DNA of 64,000 bases from Rhizobiaceae bacterium (GTDB lineage Bacteria; Pseudomonadota; Alphaproteobacteria; Rhizobiales; Rhizobiaceae). Below are positions 46,531 through 54,917 of the stretch, in pieces. Location of the stretch: assembly GCA_029233925.1 (NCBI GenBank), contig JARGOX010000001.1:1-64000 (forward strand). Reading direction: 5' to 3'. The position numbers were made by a program, and so were the translations under genes. The first letter of the stretch is position 1. Each line of letters starts with the position of its first letter. The notes below the pieces were generated by a model that had not been told where the DNA came from, did not search any database, and saw nothing but the letters and a program-made list of their open reading frames with translations.

Positions 46531-47820
46531 TCAACGGGCACCAAATCCCGTGTAGATGATGGCGATCGTTCGCATTGTGATGAGGATATCCAGCCAGATG
46601 GAAAAGTTCTTGATGTAGTAGAAATCAAAGTGGAGTTTTGTCTGCACTTCGCCCACTTCGGCCACATGGCCCTGGTTGACCTGTGCCCAGCCGGTGATGC
46701 CGGGGCGCACGATATGGCGGTAACGGTAGAAAGGTATTTCCTTTTCATACCATTTCGACAGGGGCAAGGCCTCGGGCCTCGGACCTATCCAGCTCATTTC
46801 ACCACGCAGCACGTTGAAGACCTGCGGCAATTCATCAAGCCGTGTCTTTCGCAGGAACCGCCCAATTTTCGTCACCCGGGGATCGCCGTTGGATGTCTTG
46901 GCGGCTTCAAGCTCCGAAACGGTGGTCTTTTGCACATGTTCCATCGTCCGGAATTTCCAGACCTCGAAGACATGGCCCTGAAAGCCCATTCGGGGCTGGC
47001 GGAAAAACACCGGTCCGGCACTGTCGCGCCGGATCAGCACGGCAATGACGGCGAAGAGTGGCAGCAAAAGGGGCATGAGAAACAGCGCACCCAGGATATC
47101 CAGCGATTTTTTGAAATGCAGGTAGATGAAACTGGGCAGCAAAGAGCCGAGATTGTTTTCCGACAGATGCTCGATTTCGACCTTGCCGGTCAGCGATTCA
47201 CTGAGCTGCTTGTAATGATAGACCGGGACGCCGCGCACGGCGACATCGGCAATGAAAGCCTGCCATTGCGGCGAAAGATCGGCCCGCAGATCAACGGCAA
47301 GCCCCTGGATGGGAAAACCATTGAGGCGCGGTCGCTTCAGCACCTTCCAGTGGACGTCCTTGATGCGGCAAAGCCGGGTCGTATTGCCGACAGGCACGAC
47401 GGCGAAACTGGGCTTGCCCACCCTGCTGGAGACATACCAGATGACATGAAAACAGATCTGTGCGCTGATGAAACTGAAGAGCAGGAAGAACCGCGAATAA
47501 TCCGCGCGAAAAAACAGGATCACGACCAGCACCAGACTGTAGCTGAAGGTGAAACTGGGCAATATGTAGGAGATATTGGTAATGCCGGGATAGTGGTTCA
47601 GGCGGCGCAATCCGTAGTAGCCAATAAGGACAGCGCAAACAGTGGCCACCAGCGTATTGTATTGTGACGCCGACGTCAGTTTTTCCGCAAACAGGATGTC
47701 ATAGCGCAGAAGCATCGGCATGAGGCAGGCGAAAAACAGGCCGGCCGCAAGCTGAAAACGGATGCGATTGAGCAAGGATGGTTGCGCCACGGCGGGTGTG
47801 CTGCTTTCAAAGGGTGTCAT
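46531..47820 (-). CDS. Polyprenyl-phosphate sugar-1-phosphate transferase
   Basis: A 429-residue initiating glycosyltransferase that places the first sugar phosphate on undecaprenyl phosphate. The N-terminal half has four or five membrane helices and a CoA-binding-like region. The C-terminal bac_transf domain shows KKSLDILGALFLMPLLLPL, the FEVWKFRTM segment and DELPQVFNVLRGEMSWIGPRP. ATG 47820 starts just before the first helix; no strong ribosome site is seen. A CCCC-N5-GGGGTA palindrome lies about 200 bp upstream. Confidence 0.9.
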   Translation of the reverse strand: MTPFESSTPAVAQPSLLNRIRFQLAAGLFFACLMPMLLRYDILFAEKLTSASQYNTLVATVCAVLIGYYGLRRLNHYPGITNISYILPSFTFSYSLVLVVILFFRADYSRFFLLFSFISAQICFHVIWYVSSRVGKPSFAVVPVGNTTRLCRIKDVHWKVLKRPRLNGFPIQGLAVDLRADLSPQWQAFIADVAVRGVPVYHYKQLSESLTGKVEIEHLSENNLGSLLPSFIYLHFKKSLDILGALFLMPLLLPLFAVIAVLIRRDSAGPVFFRQPRMGFQGHVFEVWKFRTMEHVQKTTVSELEAAKTSNGDPRVTKIGRFLRKTRLDELPQVFNVLRGEMSWIGPRPEALPLSKWYEKEIPFYRYRHIVRPGITGWAQVNQGHVAEVGEVQTKLHFDFYYIKNFSIWLDILITMRTIAIIYTGFGAR

Positions 47821-48018
47821 GTCGGAAACAGGGTCCCTTGATAATTTTTTATGGCCGTGGTTTGCAGGAATATGCGCCCACATACCGAAGCAGACGGACC
47901 ACCAGCCTGCGTCACAGCAATTGCAATGCGTGTTAAAATGATTCTCGCCACAGGTTCTACCCTGACGCGCACCGCATTGTCGATATGACTGATGACAGAT
48001 TGGGCCAAAATTGCATAT

Positions 48019-48031
48019 CCCCTGAATGGGG
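48019..48031. promoter_or_regulatory. CCCC-N5-GGGG palindrome, site 2
   Basis: CCCC-TGAAT-GGGG followed by TA. It lies about 200 bp upstream of the sugar-phosphate transferase start, between that gene and luxR. It shares TACCCCAT (minus strand) with sites 1 and 3. Confidence 0.55.
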
Positions 48032-48103
48032 TAGGCGATTTGCCCGGTGCATTTGGTGGCATGCTGTTTGGCCCGTTGCATGGATTGGGCTTCATGCGCA
48101 GCA

Positions 48104-49222
48104 TCAGGGCCCCAGAATGTTGTAGCGCTCAAACAGCTGGAACAGCATCTTCTGGCTCTTCACATCCATTTTGGACATGGTCGATTTCAATTGTTTGCGC
48201 ACGGTATCCGTTTTCACCCCGTTGGATTGCGCCAGATCACTCAGACTGCCGTGATTGAGCACCGCATGCAGGACCCGCATTTCTGCAGCGCTGAGACCGT
48301 AGGTATGGGAGAATTGCTCGACATCGCGGAGCAAAAGCGAGCGGGTGCTGCGGATGCGGGTGATGGAAACAATGTGGCTGCCGCTTTTTTGCAACCGGCC
48401 GCGGCTGAAATGCGGCTTTGGATCATGCAATCTGATCAAATATTCCGCCCTGTCAGCGTCATCACGCAAGAGCAAGGGGGGGCAGGAAAAAGGGTTGGCC
48501 TGTTGCAACCATGTCTGTAGCTCCCGGTCTGCAGCCGCATTTGAAAGGGCGATCTGGCCATTTCTGATAAGGAAAAAACCTTCATCGAGAAGCTGCTTTC
48601 CGGTATTGTTCACCTGAACGAGCTGTTGGTGAAAAAACAGGAAAATTGCCGAGTTGACGCCGTCAAGGGCCTCGAATGCAAGGAAGCGGGAGAACTGCAG
48701 ATCCATATTCTGCTTTGTAATGCGCATGGATTGCAGAATATGCGGCAGCAACCGCTGAAAGGCCTGTCTCTGCCCGTCCGAAAATTCGTCGGCCCAATTG
48801 CGGGTGGTGACGCTGACCCCTGCCCGGCTTTCATCAATGCTCATATTGGCCATCAACAGTTGGTGCACGTTGTGCCTGGGGTAGAGTTCCTGATAAATCG
48901 GTGAGCGTTTGCGTTCTTCAGGAGAGGAAATCTGCCTTTCGTCAAAAGCCACACCAATGGGTTGCTTCTTGAACCTTTCCAACCTGAAATCCAGATCCAC
49001 AAAATCCCGCAGATATTCGGCATTGAAATCCGGATCTTCGCGTGGCGCGACTTCTATATATTCAAAATTCGTCTCCGGATGGGCAAAGAGAAGATGCATG
49101 AAGCCGACATCCAGAAATTCGGCAATTGTGTCCAGCGTGGGAGACCAGAGCTCCGGCGTGCTGGCCGATTCGTAGATCTGGCGAAGAATCCTGTCATATG
49201 TTTCATCATTCCAGCCGCCCAT
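48104..49222 (-). CDS. LuxR-family transcription regulator
   Basis: A 372-residue regulator with a C-terminal LuxR helix-turn-helix (LSAAEMRVLHAVLNHGSLSDLA, then TDTVRKQLKSTMSKM). The N-terminal 290 residues look like a PAS-type sensor rather than a typical homoserine-lactone domain. ATG 49222 has GAGGG at good spacing; the frame is open to an ATG at 49354, but the 44 added residues are low-complexity. Its position between the EPS initiation gene and a palindrome at 49557-49569 suggests that it regulates EPS genes and itself. Confidence 0.85.
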   Translation of the reverse strand: MGGWNDETYDRILRQIYESASTPELWSPTLDTIAEFLDVGFMHLLFAHPETNFEYIEVAPREDPDFNAEYLRDFVDLDFRLERFKKQPIGVAFDERQISSPEERKRSPIYQELYPRHNVHQLLMANMSIDESRAGVSVTTRNWADEFSDGQRQAFQRLLPHILQSMRITKQNMDLQFSRFLAFEALDGVNSAIFLFFHQQLVQVNNTGKQLLDEGFFLIRNGQIALSNAAADRELQTWLQQANPFSCPPLLLRDDADRAEYLIRLHDPKPHFSRGRLQKSGSHIVSITRIRSTRSLLLRDVEQFSHTYGLSAAEMRVLHAVLNHGSLSDLAQSNGVKTDTVRKQLKSTMSKMDVKSQKMLFQLFERYNILGP

Positions 49223-49556
49223 CCATACCCTCGAAGCTGCCGAATTCCTGTTCGGCCCGGTTTGCCATTGCCGGCGCGCAGAGATATCCGGATCTGCCCC
49301 GTTTTGACCCTTTTGACCCGGCCCGCGCCCTGACAACTTATTTCGCAATTCCATATGCAGCCGCCCCTGAACGTTACCAAAGGTTGAAAATCATCACCGC
49401 ACACAGGGTGAAGACCCTGCGCCTAACCCCTATCAATTTATTGAATCGCACATGTAATATTCTAGCCACAGGCCGCTTTGCCATCAATGCCGCCTGTCCT
49501 GTTGGTTTTACCCATAATCGGGCGAAGAAATAACAGGCCCGCACCAGAGGTCCTAT

Positions 49557-49569
49557 CCCCCATATGGGG
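49557..49569. promoter_or_regulatory. CCCC-N5-GGGG palindrome, site 3
   Basis: CCCC-CATAT-GGGG followed by TA, the most symmetric of the set (CCCCATATGGGG inside). It lies 335 bp before the chosen luxR start and about 200 bp before the alternative ATG at 49354, which would match the spacing at sites 1 and 2. Confidence 0.58.
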
Positions 49570-49830
49570 TATATCTATCGTTCACTCCCTTTTGCAAAGA
49601 CCTGTCAAAAGAGGGACAACAAGCTTTAAGAATTCAATGATTTATCAAGCCAACGGCTTTGCCGACACCGATCATTGCATTTCAAATTCTCCCTACCACA
49701 TGGTTTCACGCATGATAATAATAGCAGGACATTATCAATCTTATCGTGAATGGAACGTGAATTGGGCTGGTAAATTTATTGTGAAAACCATCCGGCAGGA
49801 GAAAGGCTTCAACAGTTCGGCAGACGCGCA

Positions 49831-49883
49831 GAGGCCGCTCCACCCGGCCCCGATGTTCGGGAACTGCCGGTTGAAGCGGCCTC
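49831..49883 (-). terminator. Large hairpin after the two-barrel gene
   Basis: Arms at 49831-49847 and 49867-49883 pair at 15 of 17 positions. The intervening bases form a further small hairpin (CCCGA/TCGGG). It begins 46 nt after the stop codon of the minus-strand barrel gene. There is no T-run, so termination is an inference. Confidence 0.5.
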
Positions 49884-49928
49884 ACCGCAAAGTTTCATAT
49901 AGACGCGCCGGCGTGGCCGGCAGCCCTA

Positions 49929-51011
49929 TCAGAACTTGTATTTTACACCCATCCGCACCGTGTACATGCGGGGTGTGGCTTCAAGAAAACCGCCTGAGCC
50001 AAAATCTTCGGATTCATAATGCGAATAACGGTATTCGGTGAAACCGGTGATCTTCTGGCTGAAGGCCACTTCCAGACCGGTGCCGACCGTGAAGCCATTG
50101 GCATCCCAGTCATAGCTGAAGATCGCTGGCGATGTGCTGAGATCAAAATGCTGCCAGCTGTAACCACCGATGACATAGGCCAGGCTTCTGTCGCCGACCA
50201 GCATGCCGAGCCGTGCCAGCACATCAATGCCATAATCAGCCGTGATATCGCCGGAACCGCCAAAAACGTTCAGTTCCGTCTGCATGTTGCAGTAGCGACC
50301 GGCAATCTGGATACCGCCGACGAAGCGGTCGTTGAACTGATGATCATAACCGATATTGATATCGCCGAAGATACCTTCGCCACCAATGCCATTGAAATTG
50401 AAACCGCCGCCTGCGACATCAACATCATGCACCAATGCCCCTGCGCCCACGGATGCACCAACCTTGAAACCGGTCCAGTCGTAATTGACAGGCGCCATGG
50501 TCTGCGAGGATGGGCCGCCATTGAAACGATAGTTCAGGGTGGTCAGGAATGAATGGGTGGAGGGATCAACGAAAAGAAGACCGCCGCCCAGAACATCATG
50601 GCTGTTGTATTTGGCGTAACGGTATTCGGTTTTCAGCGTCAGATTGTTGCGCAGCGCCGTTTCCATGCCAACGCCCAGAACATAGCCCAGCACGTTGGGC
50701 GCCACGGAATAGCCAAGCCGGGCCACCGCATCAAAGCCGTATTCGGCCGTCAGATCGGCACTGAGGCCGCCCAGTGATGCCTTTGTTTTGACGTCACCAT
50801 AACGACCGGACACTTCCGCACCCAGCAGGAAACCATTGTCGAAGACAAAATCATAGCCGGCGGAAACCTGACCGAACAATCCGTCGCCGCCAATGCCATT
50901 GAACGATGCACCACCAAAGGCGGGCGTACTCAGATCATGCACGGCAACGCTTGTGCCGCCACCGATCCCGACATGAAAACCGCTCCAGTCATAGATATTT
51001 GCGGGCGACAA
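49929..51011 (-). CDS. Tandem Omp25/Omp31-like beta-barrel protein without signal peptide
   Basis: The 360-residue frame holds two copies of an Omp25/Omp31-type barrel, each opening with YDW[ST]GF[HK]VG (near residues 7 and 176) and closing with an aromatic C-terminal strand (YRF; VKYKF). Copy 1 lacks about 25 residues present in copy 2 between its GVG and the last strands. The only start in frame is TTG 51011, right at the mature N-terminus, and an in-frame stop lies 30 nt upstream. No signal peptide is seen in any frame nearby. It is therefore probably 5'-truncated, or a decaying gene, or expressed unusually. Confidence 0.65.
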   Translation of the reverse strand: MSPANIYDWSGFHVGIGGGTSVAVHDLSTPAFGGASFNGIGGDGLFGQVSAGYDFVFDNGFLLGAEVSGRYGDVKTKASLGGLSADLTAEYGFDAVARLGYSVAPNVLGYVLGVGMETALRNNLTLKTEYRYAKYNSHDVLGGGLLFVDPSTHSFLTTLNYRFNGGPSSQTMAPVNYDWTGFKVGASVGAGALVHDVDVAGGGFNFNGIGGEGIFGDINIGYDHQFNDRFVGGIQIAGRYCNMQTELNVFGGSGDITADYGIDVLARLGMLVGDRSLAYVIGGYSWQHFDLSTSPAIFSYDWDANGFTVGTGLEVAFSQKITGFTEYRYSHYESEDFGSGGFLEATPRMYTVRMGVKYKF

Positions 51012-51016
51012 AAATT

Positions 51017-51028
51017 CCCCAAATGGGG
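51017..51028. promoter_or_regulatory. CCCC-N4-GGGG palindrome, weak site 4
   Basis: CCCC-AAAT-GGGG without the flanking TA, with a spacer one base shorter than in sites 1-3. It lies directly upstream of the truncated barrel frame. It may belong to the same set but is weaker. Confidence 0.3.
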
Positions 51029-51276
51029 CTTCAGGAGCGGGTCAGATGTCCGAATATCAGTCGGTTGTGGCCATTTCACAACCCTCCGCCTGATTGAGAA
51101 CCCCGACGTGATGCGGCATCGATGATTTCCGAATCAATGAAGCCATCACGCAGGGAAGTGGCCCTGAGCAAACCCAAGGCGGAGCGCGATATCGTGGAGC
51201 CCGTTCACAGGCTCCCTTTAACTGCGCCCAGTCATCAGGCCTCGCTCATCAGACCCGGTCATCCGGCCTCATAATA

Positions 51277-51477
51277 TCAGGCGGCGGCGACGGTGCAGGT
51301 CATATCCTGGCCACAGCACATGGGCGATTTGATCTTGCCTTCGCATTTCGGGCAACGCGACACCTGCACCGAGGAGCCGTCGTCCCTTGTGATGGAATCA
51401 TTGACAAGGGGCTCATTGCAATCGGTACAATTGAGCGTGACGCCCATGTTGCAGACATCGCAGCGGTAATTGGCCAT
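51277..51477 (-). CDS. Small zinc-ribbon protein
   Basis: A 66-residue protein with four cysteine pairs in CxxC spacing (CDVC, CTDC, CPKC and CC near the C-terminus), so it probably binds one or two zinc ions. AGGAAACAACC precedes the ATG. Its role is unknown. It stands alone, with 265 bp of gene-free sequence downstream up to the barrel gene and 228 bp upstream before the glycosyltransferase on the other strand. Confidence 0.75.
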   Translation of the reverse strand: MANYRCDVCNMGVTLNCTDCNEPLVNDSITRDDGSSVQVSRCPKCEGKIKSPMCCGQDMTCTVAAA

Positions 51478-51705
51478 GGTTGTTTCCTGTGTTGGCAGGC
51501 GCCCTCAATGCGGGACACGCATGCATCTGCCCGTCAATAACACAGTCGACCCGATTTGTAATGTGATCTTGACCAAACGGCATCGAGACCGCGCAGCAGC
51601 CTTGCAGCGGAAATCCGCATCATGTTTTCTTCAAAGGTTTCCATTCGAAACGGATGTGATCTAAACAGGCCGCAACTTTTTGCACAATGCTGGCGAGGCG
51701 CGACG

Positions 51706-52821
51706 ATGCATATCATGATGACCGTGAATGCGGCCTGGAACATCTGGAACTTCCGCCGTGCGCTGGTCCAGGCGCTGCTGGCCGATGGCCACCGCGTCAC
51801 TGTGCTGGCGCCGCCCGATGACAGTGTCCGCGAACTGGAACAGCTTGGTTGTGGTTTCATGCCGCTGGAGATGAGCGTCAAGGGTCTCAACCCCTTGCAG
51901 GATCTCAAGCTGATTCAGCGCACCAAGCGCATCTTTCGCGCCGAAAAACCCGACATCGTGCTGAGCTATACGATCAAGAACAATATTTTTGGCGCCATGG
52001 CCGCCCGGGCCTGCCAAATTCCATTCATCCCCAATGTCACCGGGCTTGGCACCGCCTTCCTTTCGGGCGGGCTGCTGCAGCGGGTCGCCGAAGCGCTTTA
52101 TCGCCGGGCCTTCGGGCCTTTGCCCGTCGTCTTCTTCCAGAACGATGACGATCTGCAACTCTTTGTCGCGCGCCGGCTGGTGCAGCCGCAACAGGCACGC
52201 CGCCTGCCCGGCTCCGGCATCGGCCTCAGGCATTTTGCCGCCAGCGACCTGCCGCCGCAGAAGCAGCCACCAACCTTCCTGATGATCGCCCGGCTGCTGC
52301 GTGACAAGGGTGTGCTGGAATTCGTCGAGGCCGCGCGGCAGGTCAAGGCGCAATGGCCCGAAGCGCGATTTCAACTGTTGGGCGCCATCGGCTCGGAAAA
52401 CCGCACCGCCATCAATGCCGACACGGTGCGCGGCTGGCAGGCCGAAGGCGTGATCGAACATCTGGGCACAGCGGACGATGTGCGCCCTTTCATTCGCGCT
52501 GCCCATTGCGTGGTGCTGCCCTCCTATCGCGAAGGCGCGCCGCGCACCCTGATCGAGGCCGCAGCCATGGCGCGACCGCTGATCGCCACGGATGTGGCGG
52601 GCTGCCGGTCGATCGTCGATGACGGCGTCTCCGGCCTGCTGTGCGAAGTGCGCAATGCCGAAAGCCTGGCGGCCGCCTGCCTGCAGTTTCTTGCCATGCC
52701 CCATGCGGAAAAAGCCGCCATGGGCCGCGCCGGGCGCGACAAGATGGAGCGGCAATTCGACGAGGCCATCATTGTCGAGGCCTATCAGGCCGCGATCAGC
52801 CAAATGACCAAAGCAGGGTAA
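51706..52821 (+). CDS. Glycosyltransferase family 4 protein
   Basis: A 371-residue cytoplasmic glycosyltransferase of the GT-B fold (CapM/PglA-like group). The N-terminal half has the VTGLGTAF segment of this group. The C-terminal nucleotide-sugar domain has ARLLRDKGVLEFVEAA and the EX7E segment YREGAPRTLIEAAAMARP. ATG 51706 has GAGG upstream; the frame is open to 51622. It starts a GC-rich block and is six nt from the next gene. It adds a sugar to the lipid-linked EPS repeat. Confidence 0.88.
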   Translation: MHIMMTVNAAWNIWNFRRALVQALLADGHRVTVLAPPDDSVRELEQLGCGFMPLEMSVKGLNPLQDLKLIQRTKRIFRAEKPDIVLSYTIKNNIFGAMAARACQIPFIPNVTGLGTAFLSGGLLQRVAEALYRRAFGPLPVVFFQNDDDLQLFVARRLVQPQQARRLPGSGIGLRHFAASDLPPQKQPPTFLMIARLLRDKGVLEFVEAARQVKAQWPEARFQLLGAIGSENRTAINADTVRGWQAEGVIEHLGTADDVRPFIRAAHCVVLPSYREGAPRTLIEAAAMARPLIATDVAGCRSIVDDGVSGLLCEVRNAESLAAACLQFLAMPHAEKAAMGRAGRDKMERQFDEAIIVEAYQAAISQMTKAG

Positions 52822-52827
52822 GGCGCC

Positions 52828-53610
52828 ATGGACACAGTCTTCTTCATCGCCTCCAAGCTGGTGGGCGCCCTGATCCGCGTCGACACATGGATGGTCATCG
52901 CCGTGGGTCTCATTGCCCTGGCCACGCTGTTCAAGCGGCAGGGCCTTGCCCGGTTCATGAGCCTGGTGACCTTTGTGGCCATGCTCGCCATCGCCATTCT
53001 GCCGCTCGGCGACCCGCTGCTGCAAATCGCCGAGCGGACCTATCCCACGGACCCGGCGCTGTCGCAGGTCGATGGTATCATCGTTCTGGGTGGCGGCGAG
53101 GATGCCGATGGCACGGCCTTTTGGCAGCAGACACAATTGGGCGAAGGGGCCGAACGCCTGACCACGGCCCTGGCGCTGGCCCGCCGGTTTCCGCAAGCGC
53201 GCCTGCTGTTTACCGGCGGCAGCGGGCGGCTGCGCCATCTGGGCGGCTCCTCGGCGCCGGAGGCCGGCGCGGCGGCGCAATTCTTTGTCGCACAGGGGCT
53301 TGCCCCGGACCGGCTGCTGCTGGAAGGCGCATCACGCAACACTGCGGAGAATGCCCGCCTCAGCCTGGCGCTGGCCCAGCCGCAAGACGGCGAGACCTGG
53401 CTGCTGGTGACCAGCGCCTTCCATATGCCGCGCGCCATGCGCAGCTTTGATTCCGCCGGCTGGGTGGGCCTTGTGCCCTACCCGGTCGATTACCGCACCG
53501 GCAGCTTCATGGATGGCATCGGCTGGAACCTCACCGGCAATCTCAATGTGCTGAATACAGCCGTGAAGGAAATTGTCGGGCAGATGGCCTATGCGCTGAC
53601 GGGCCGTTAG
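52828..53610 (+). CDS. YdcF/DUF218 family membrane protein
   Basis: A 260-residue protein with two N-terminal helices (about 12-60) and a DUF218 domain: VDGIIVLGGGEDADG, LLFTGGSGR, LEGASRNTAENAR and TSAFHMPRAM. Members such as ElyC and SanA act in envelope polysaccharide or undecaprenyl metabolism; the reaction is unclear. It is coupled to the glycosyltransferase by a 6-nt gap and convergent with the NusG-like gene. Confidence 0.88.
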   Translation: MDTVFFIASKLVGALIRVDTWMVIAVGLIALATLFKRQGLARFMSLVTFVAMLAIAILPLGDPLLQIAERTYPTDPALSQVDGIIVLGGGEDADGTAFWQQTQLGEGAERLTTALALARRFPQARLLFTGGSGRLRHLGGSSAPEAGAAAQFFVAQGLAPDRLLLEGASRNTAENARLSLALAQPQDGETWLLVTSAFHMPRAMRSFDSAGWVGLVPYPVDYRTGSFMDGIGWNLTGNLNVLNTAVKEIVGQMAYALTGR

Positions 53611-53633
53611 CCGAAACCACGCCGGACACAACA

Positions 53634-54146
53634 TCAGGCCAACCGAAGCGCTTCGGCTTCGACGGCAATCCTCGTTTGCCGCCCCATCAGGTCCAGCAGT
53701 ACCCAGACCCTTTTGTCCGGCGCATATTGCTCCACCGTTGCGACAAATTCCGAAAAGGGTCCGGAGGTGAGTGACACCGCATCGCCTGATTTGAGAGCGC
53801 GCGGCGGCAACAGCTTGCCCGCCTCATCACACCGCAGCATCAGCTGTGAGACAATATCGGTAGGAACGGCAGCCGGCGCTTCGCCAAAGCGCACCAGCCG
53901 GGTGATGCCATAGGTGGAATTGATGGCGTTCCAGCCGCCCAAAGCCGCATCAAAGGCAACAAAGATATAGCCGGGAAACAGCGGTTTCAGCGCACTGTGA
54001 AACTTGCCCCTGTGCCGCCGTGTCTCTTCGCGCAGCGGCAGAAAGGTCTGGAACCCCTGCTGCGTCAGATTGCGCTGGGCTATACGCTGGCAATTGGGTT
54101 TCAACTGCGCCAGAAACCATCTGGTTGTGCCATCGTGACAGGTCAT
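53634..54146 (-). CDS. NusG/RfaH-like transcription antiterminator
   Basis: A 170-residue NusG paralogue. The NGN domain is clear (RWFLAQLKPNCQRIAQRNL, then LFPGYIFVAFD) and a KOW-like C-terminal part follows (LKSGDAVSLTSGPFSEFVATVEQ). Specialised paralogues of this kind load at a defined site in long polysaccharide operons and prevent early termination. An ops-like GGCGGTAG lies at 55957-55964, before the wbp-type genes. ATG 54146 was chosen as the start of the domain; the frame is open to 54215. Confidence 0.82.
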   Translation of the reverse strand: MTCHDGTTRWFLAQLKPNCQRIAQRNLTQQGFQTFLPLREETRRHRGKFHSALKPLFPGYIFVAFDAALGGWNAINSTYGITRLVRFGEAPAAVPTDIVSQLMLRCDEAGKLLPPRALKSGDAVSLTSGPFSEFVATVEQYAPDKRVWVLLDLMGRQTRIAVEAEALRLA

Positions 54147-54548
54147 GAAACACCCATGGTTTGAAGAGACATGCAAAGTGCCCGTCAAATATCGCTCAAA
54201 ACCGAACAATTGCAAGGGGCAATGGATGACTCGTTAGTGCACACGTGTTGAAGCGGCCAAAGTGGCGGCACAAACCATTGATAATATTTAATAATTGTCC
54301 ACCGGAAAATCGGCTTGTCTACACGTGGAGAGTGCATCTTTTTTCACGCAAGCCCCCCAACCGCCCGGCAAATTGCAACCATATGCACCATTTGGGGGCT
54401 TCTCGCCGATGCAACCGCGTGATATCGCTCAATTCAGAACGATGTCGAATCACGCCTGCCAGATCAGAATAGACATTTACCCGAGGGGCCATCAAGGCAG
54501 TCCTTGTGCGGTAGCCTGCCCAGTCAATACATCGGTTGGCGCGCGCTG
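54147..54548. promoter_or_regulatory. Divergent region between nusG-like and EPS marR genes
   Basis: This gene-free, AT-richer region of 402 bp must hold promoters in both directions. It contains an inverted repeat AAGCCCCC(C)AA (54350-54360) and TTTGGGGGCTT (54391-54401) with a 30-nt loop. The right arm includes CCATTTGGGG, shared with weak site 4 at 51017-51028. Confidence 0.45.
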
Positions 54549-54917
54549 ATGGCCGGTCAGCGCAGCAAGCTTCAGGAGGATGTGCGGTTTCGCGTCTTGC
54601 GCCTGCTGCAGGAAAACCCCGAAATGAGCCAGCGCGATCTCGCCGCCACAGTGGGCATCAGCGTCGGCAGCACCCATTACCTGCTGAGCGCCTTGGTGGA
54701 AAAGGGCCTTGTCAAATTTGGCAATTTTTCCGCCGCCGATGACAAGCGCCGCTACGCCTATATCCTGACCCCCAAGGGCGTCGCCGAAAAAGCCGCCCTC
54801 ACCGGCCGGTTCCTACGGCGCAAGCTGGAGGAATTCGAGGCGCTGCAGGCGGAAATTCAGACGCTGCAGGAAGAAATGGACATGGCCGGCGAAATATCGC
54901 CCGCGCCGCGAAAATGA
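54549..54917 (+). CDS. MarR-family EPS-associated regulator
   Basis: A 122-residue winged-helix protein of the EPS-associated MarR group (TIGR04176-like). The helix-turn-helix lies in [28 protein letters not shown], and a charged coiled-coil tail follows (about 90-118). ATG 54549 is the best start, though no ribosome site is visible; a TTG at 54504 is an alternative. Its stop overlaps the epimerase start (ATGA). In other genomes it is linked to EPS loci and their NusG-like factor. Confidence 0.83.
   Translation: MAGQRSKLQEDVRFRVLRLLQENPEMSQRDLAATVGISVGSTHYLLSALVEKGLVKFGNFSAADDKRRYAYILTPKGVAEKAALTGRFLRRKLEEFEALQAEIQTLQEEMDMAGEISPAPRK

Larger units (their letters stand above)
49355..49928. promoter_or_regulatory. 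luxR upstream region
   Basis: These 574 bp between luxR and the two-barrel gene hold no credible gene. They contain palindrome site 3 (49557-49569), AT-rich sequence at 49620-49790 and a large hairpin at 49831-49883 downstream of the barrel gene. Confidence 0.45.

Noticed and set aside
49223-49354. 44-residue N-terminal extension of the LuxR protein
   Set aside because: Residues are low-complexity (Gly/Arg/Gln-rich) and the internal ATG has a better ribosome site. Kept open because spacing of the palindrome would fit the longer form.
51661-53280. A 539-codon open frame on the minus strand
   Set aside because: It lies opposite a clear glycosyltransferase and DUF218 gene in very GC-rich DNA, has an unlikely Gln/His/Gly-rich composition and no domain. 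It is an antisense shadow.
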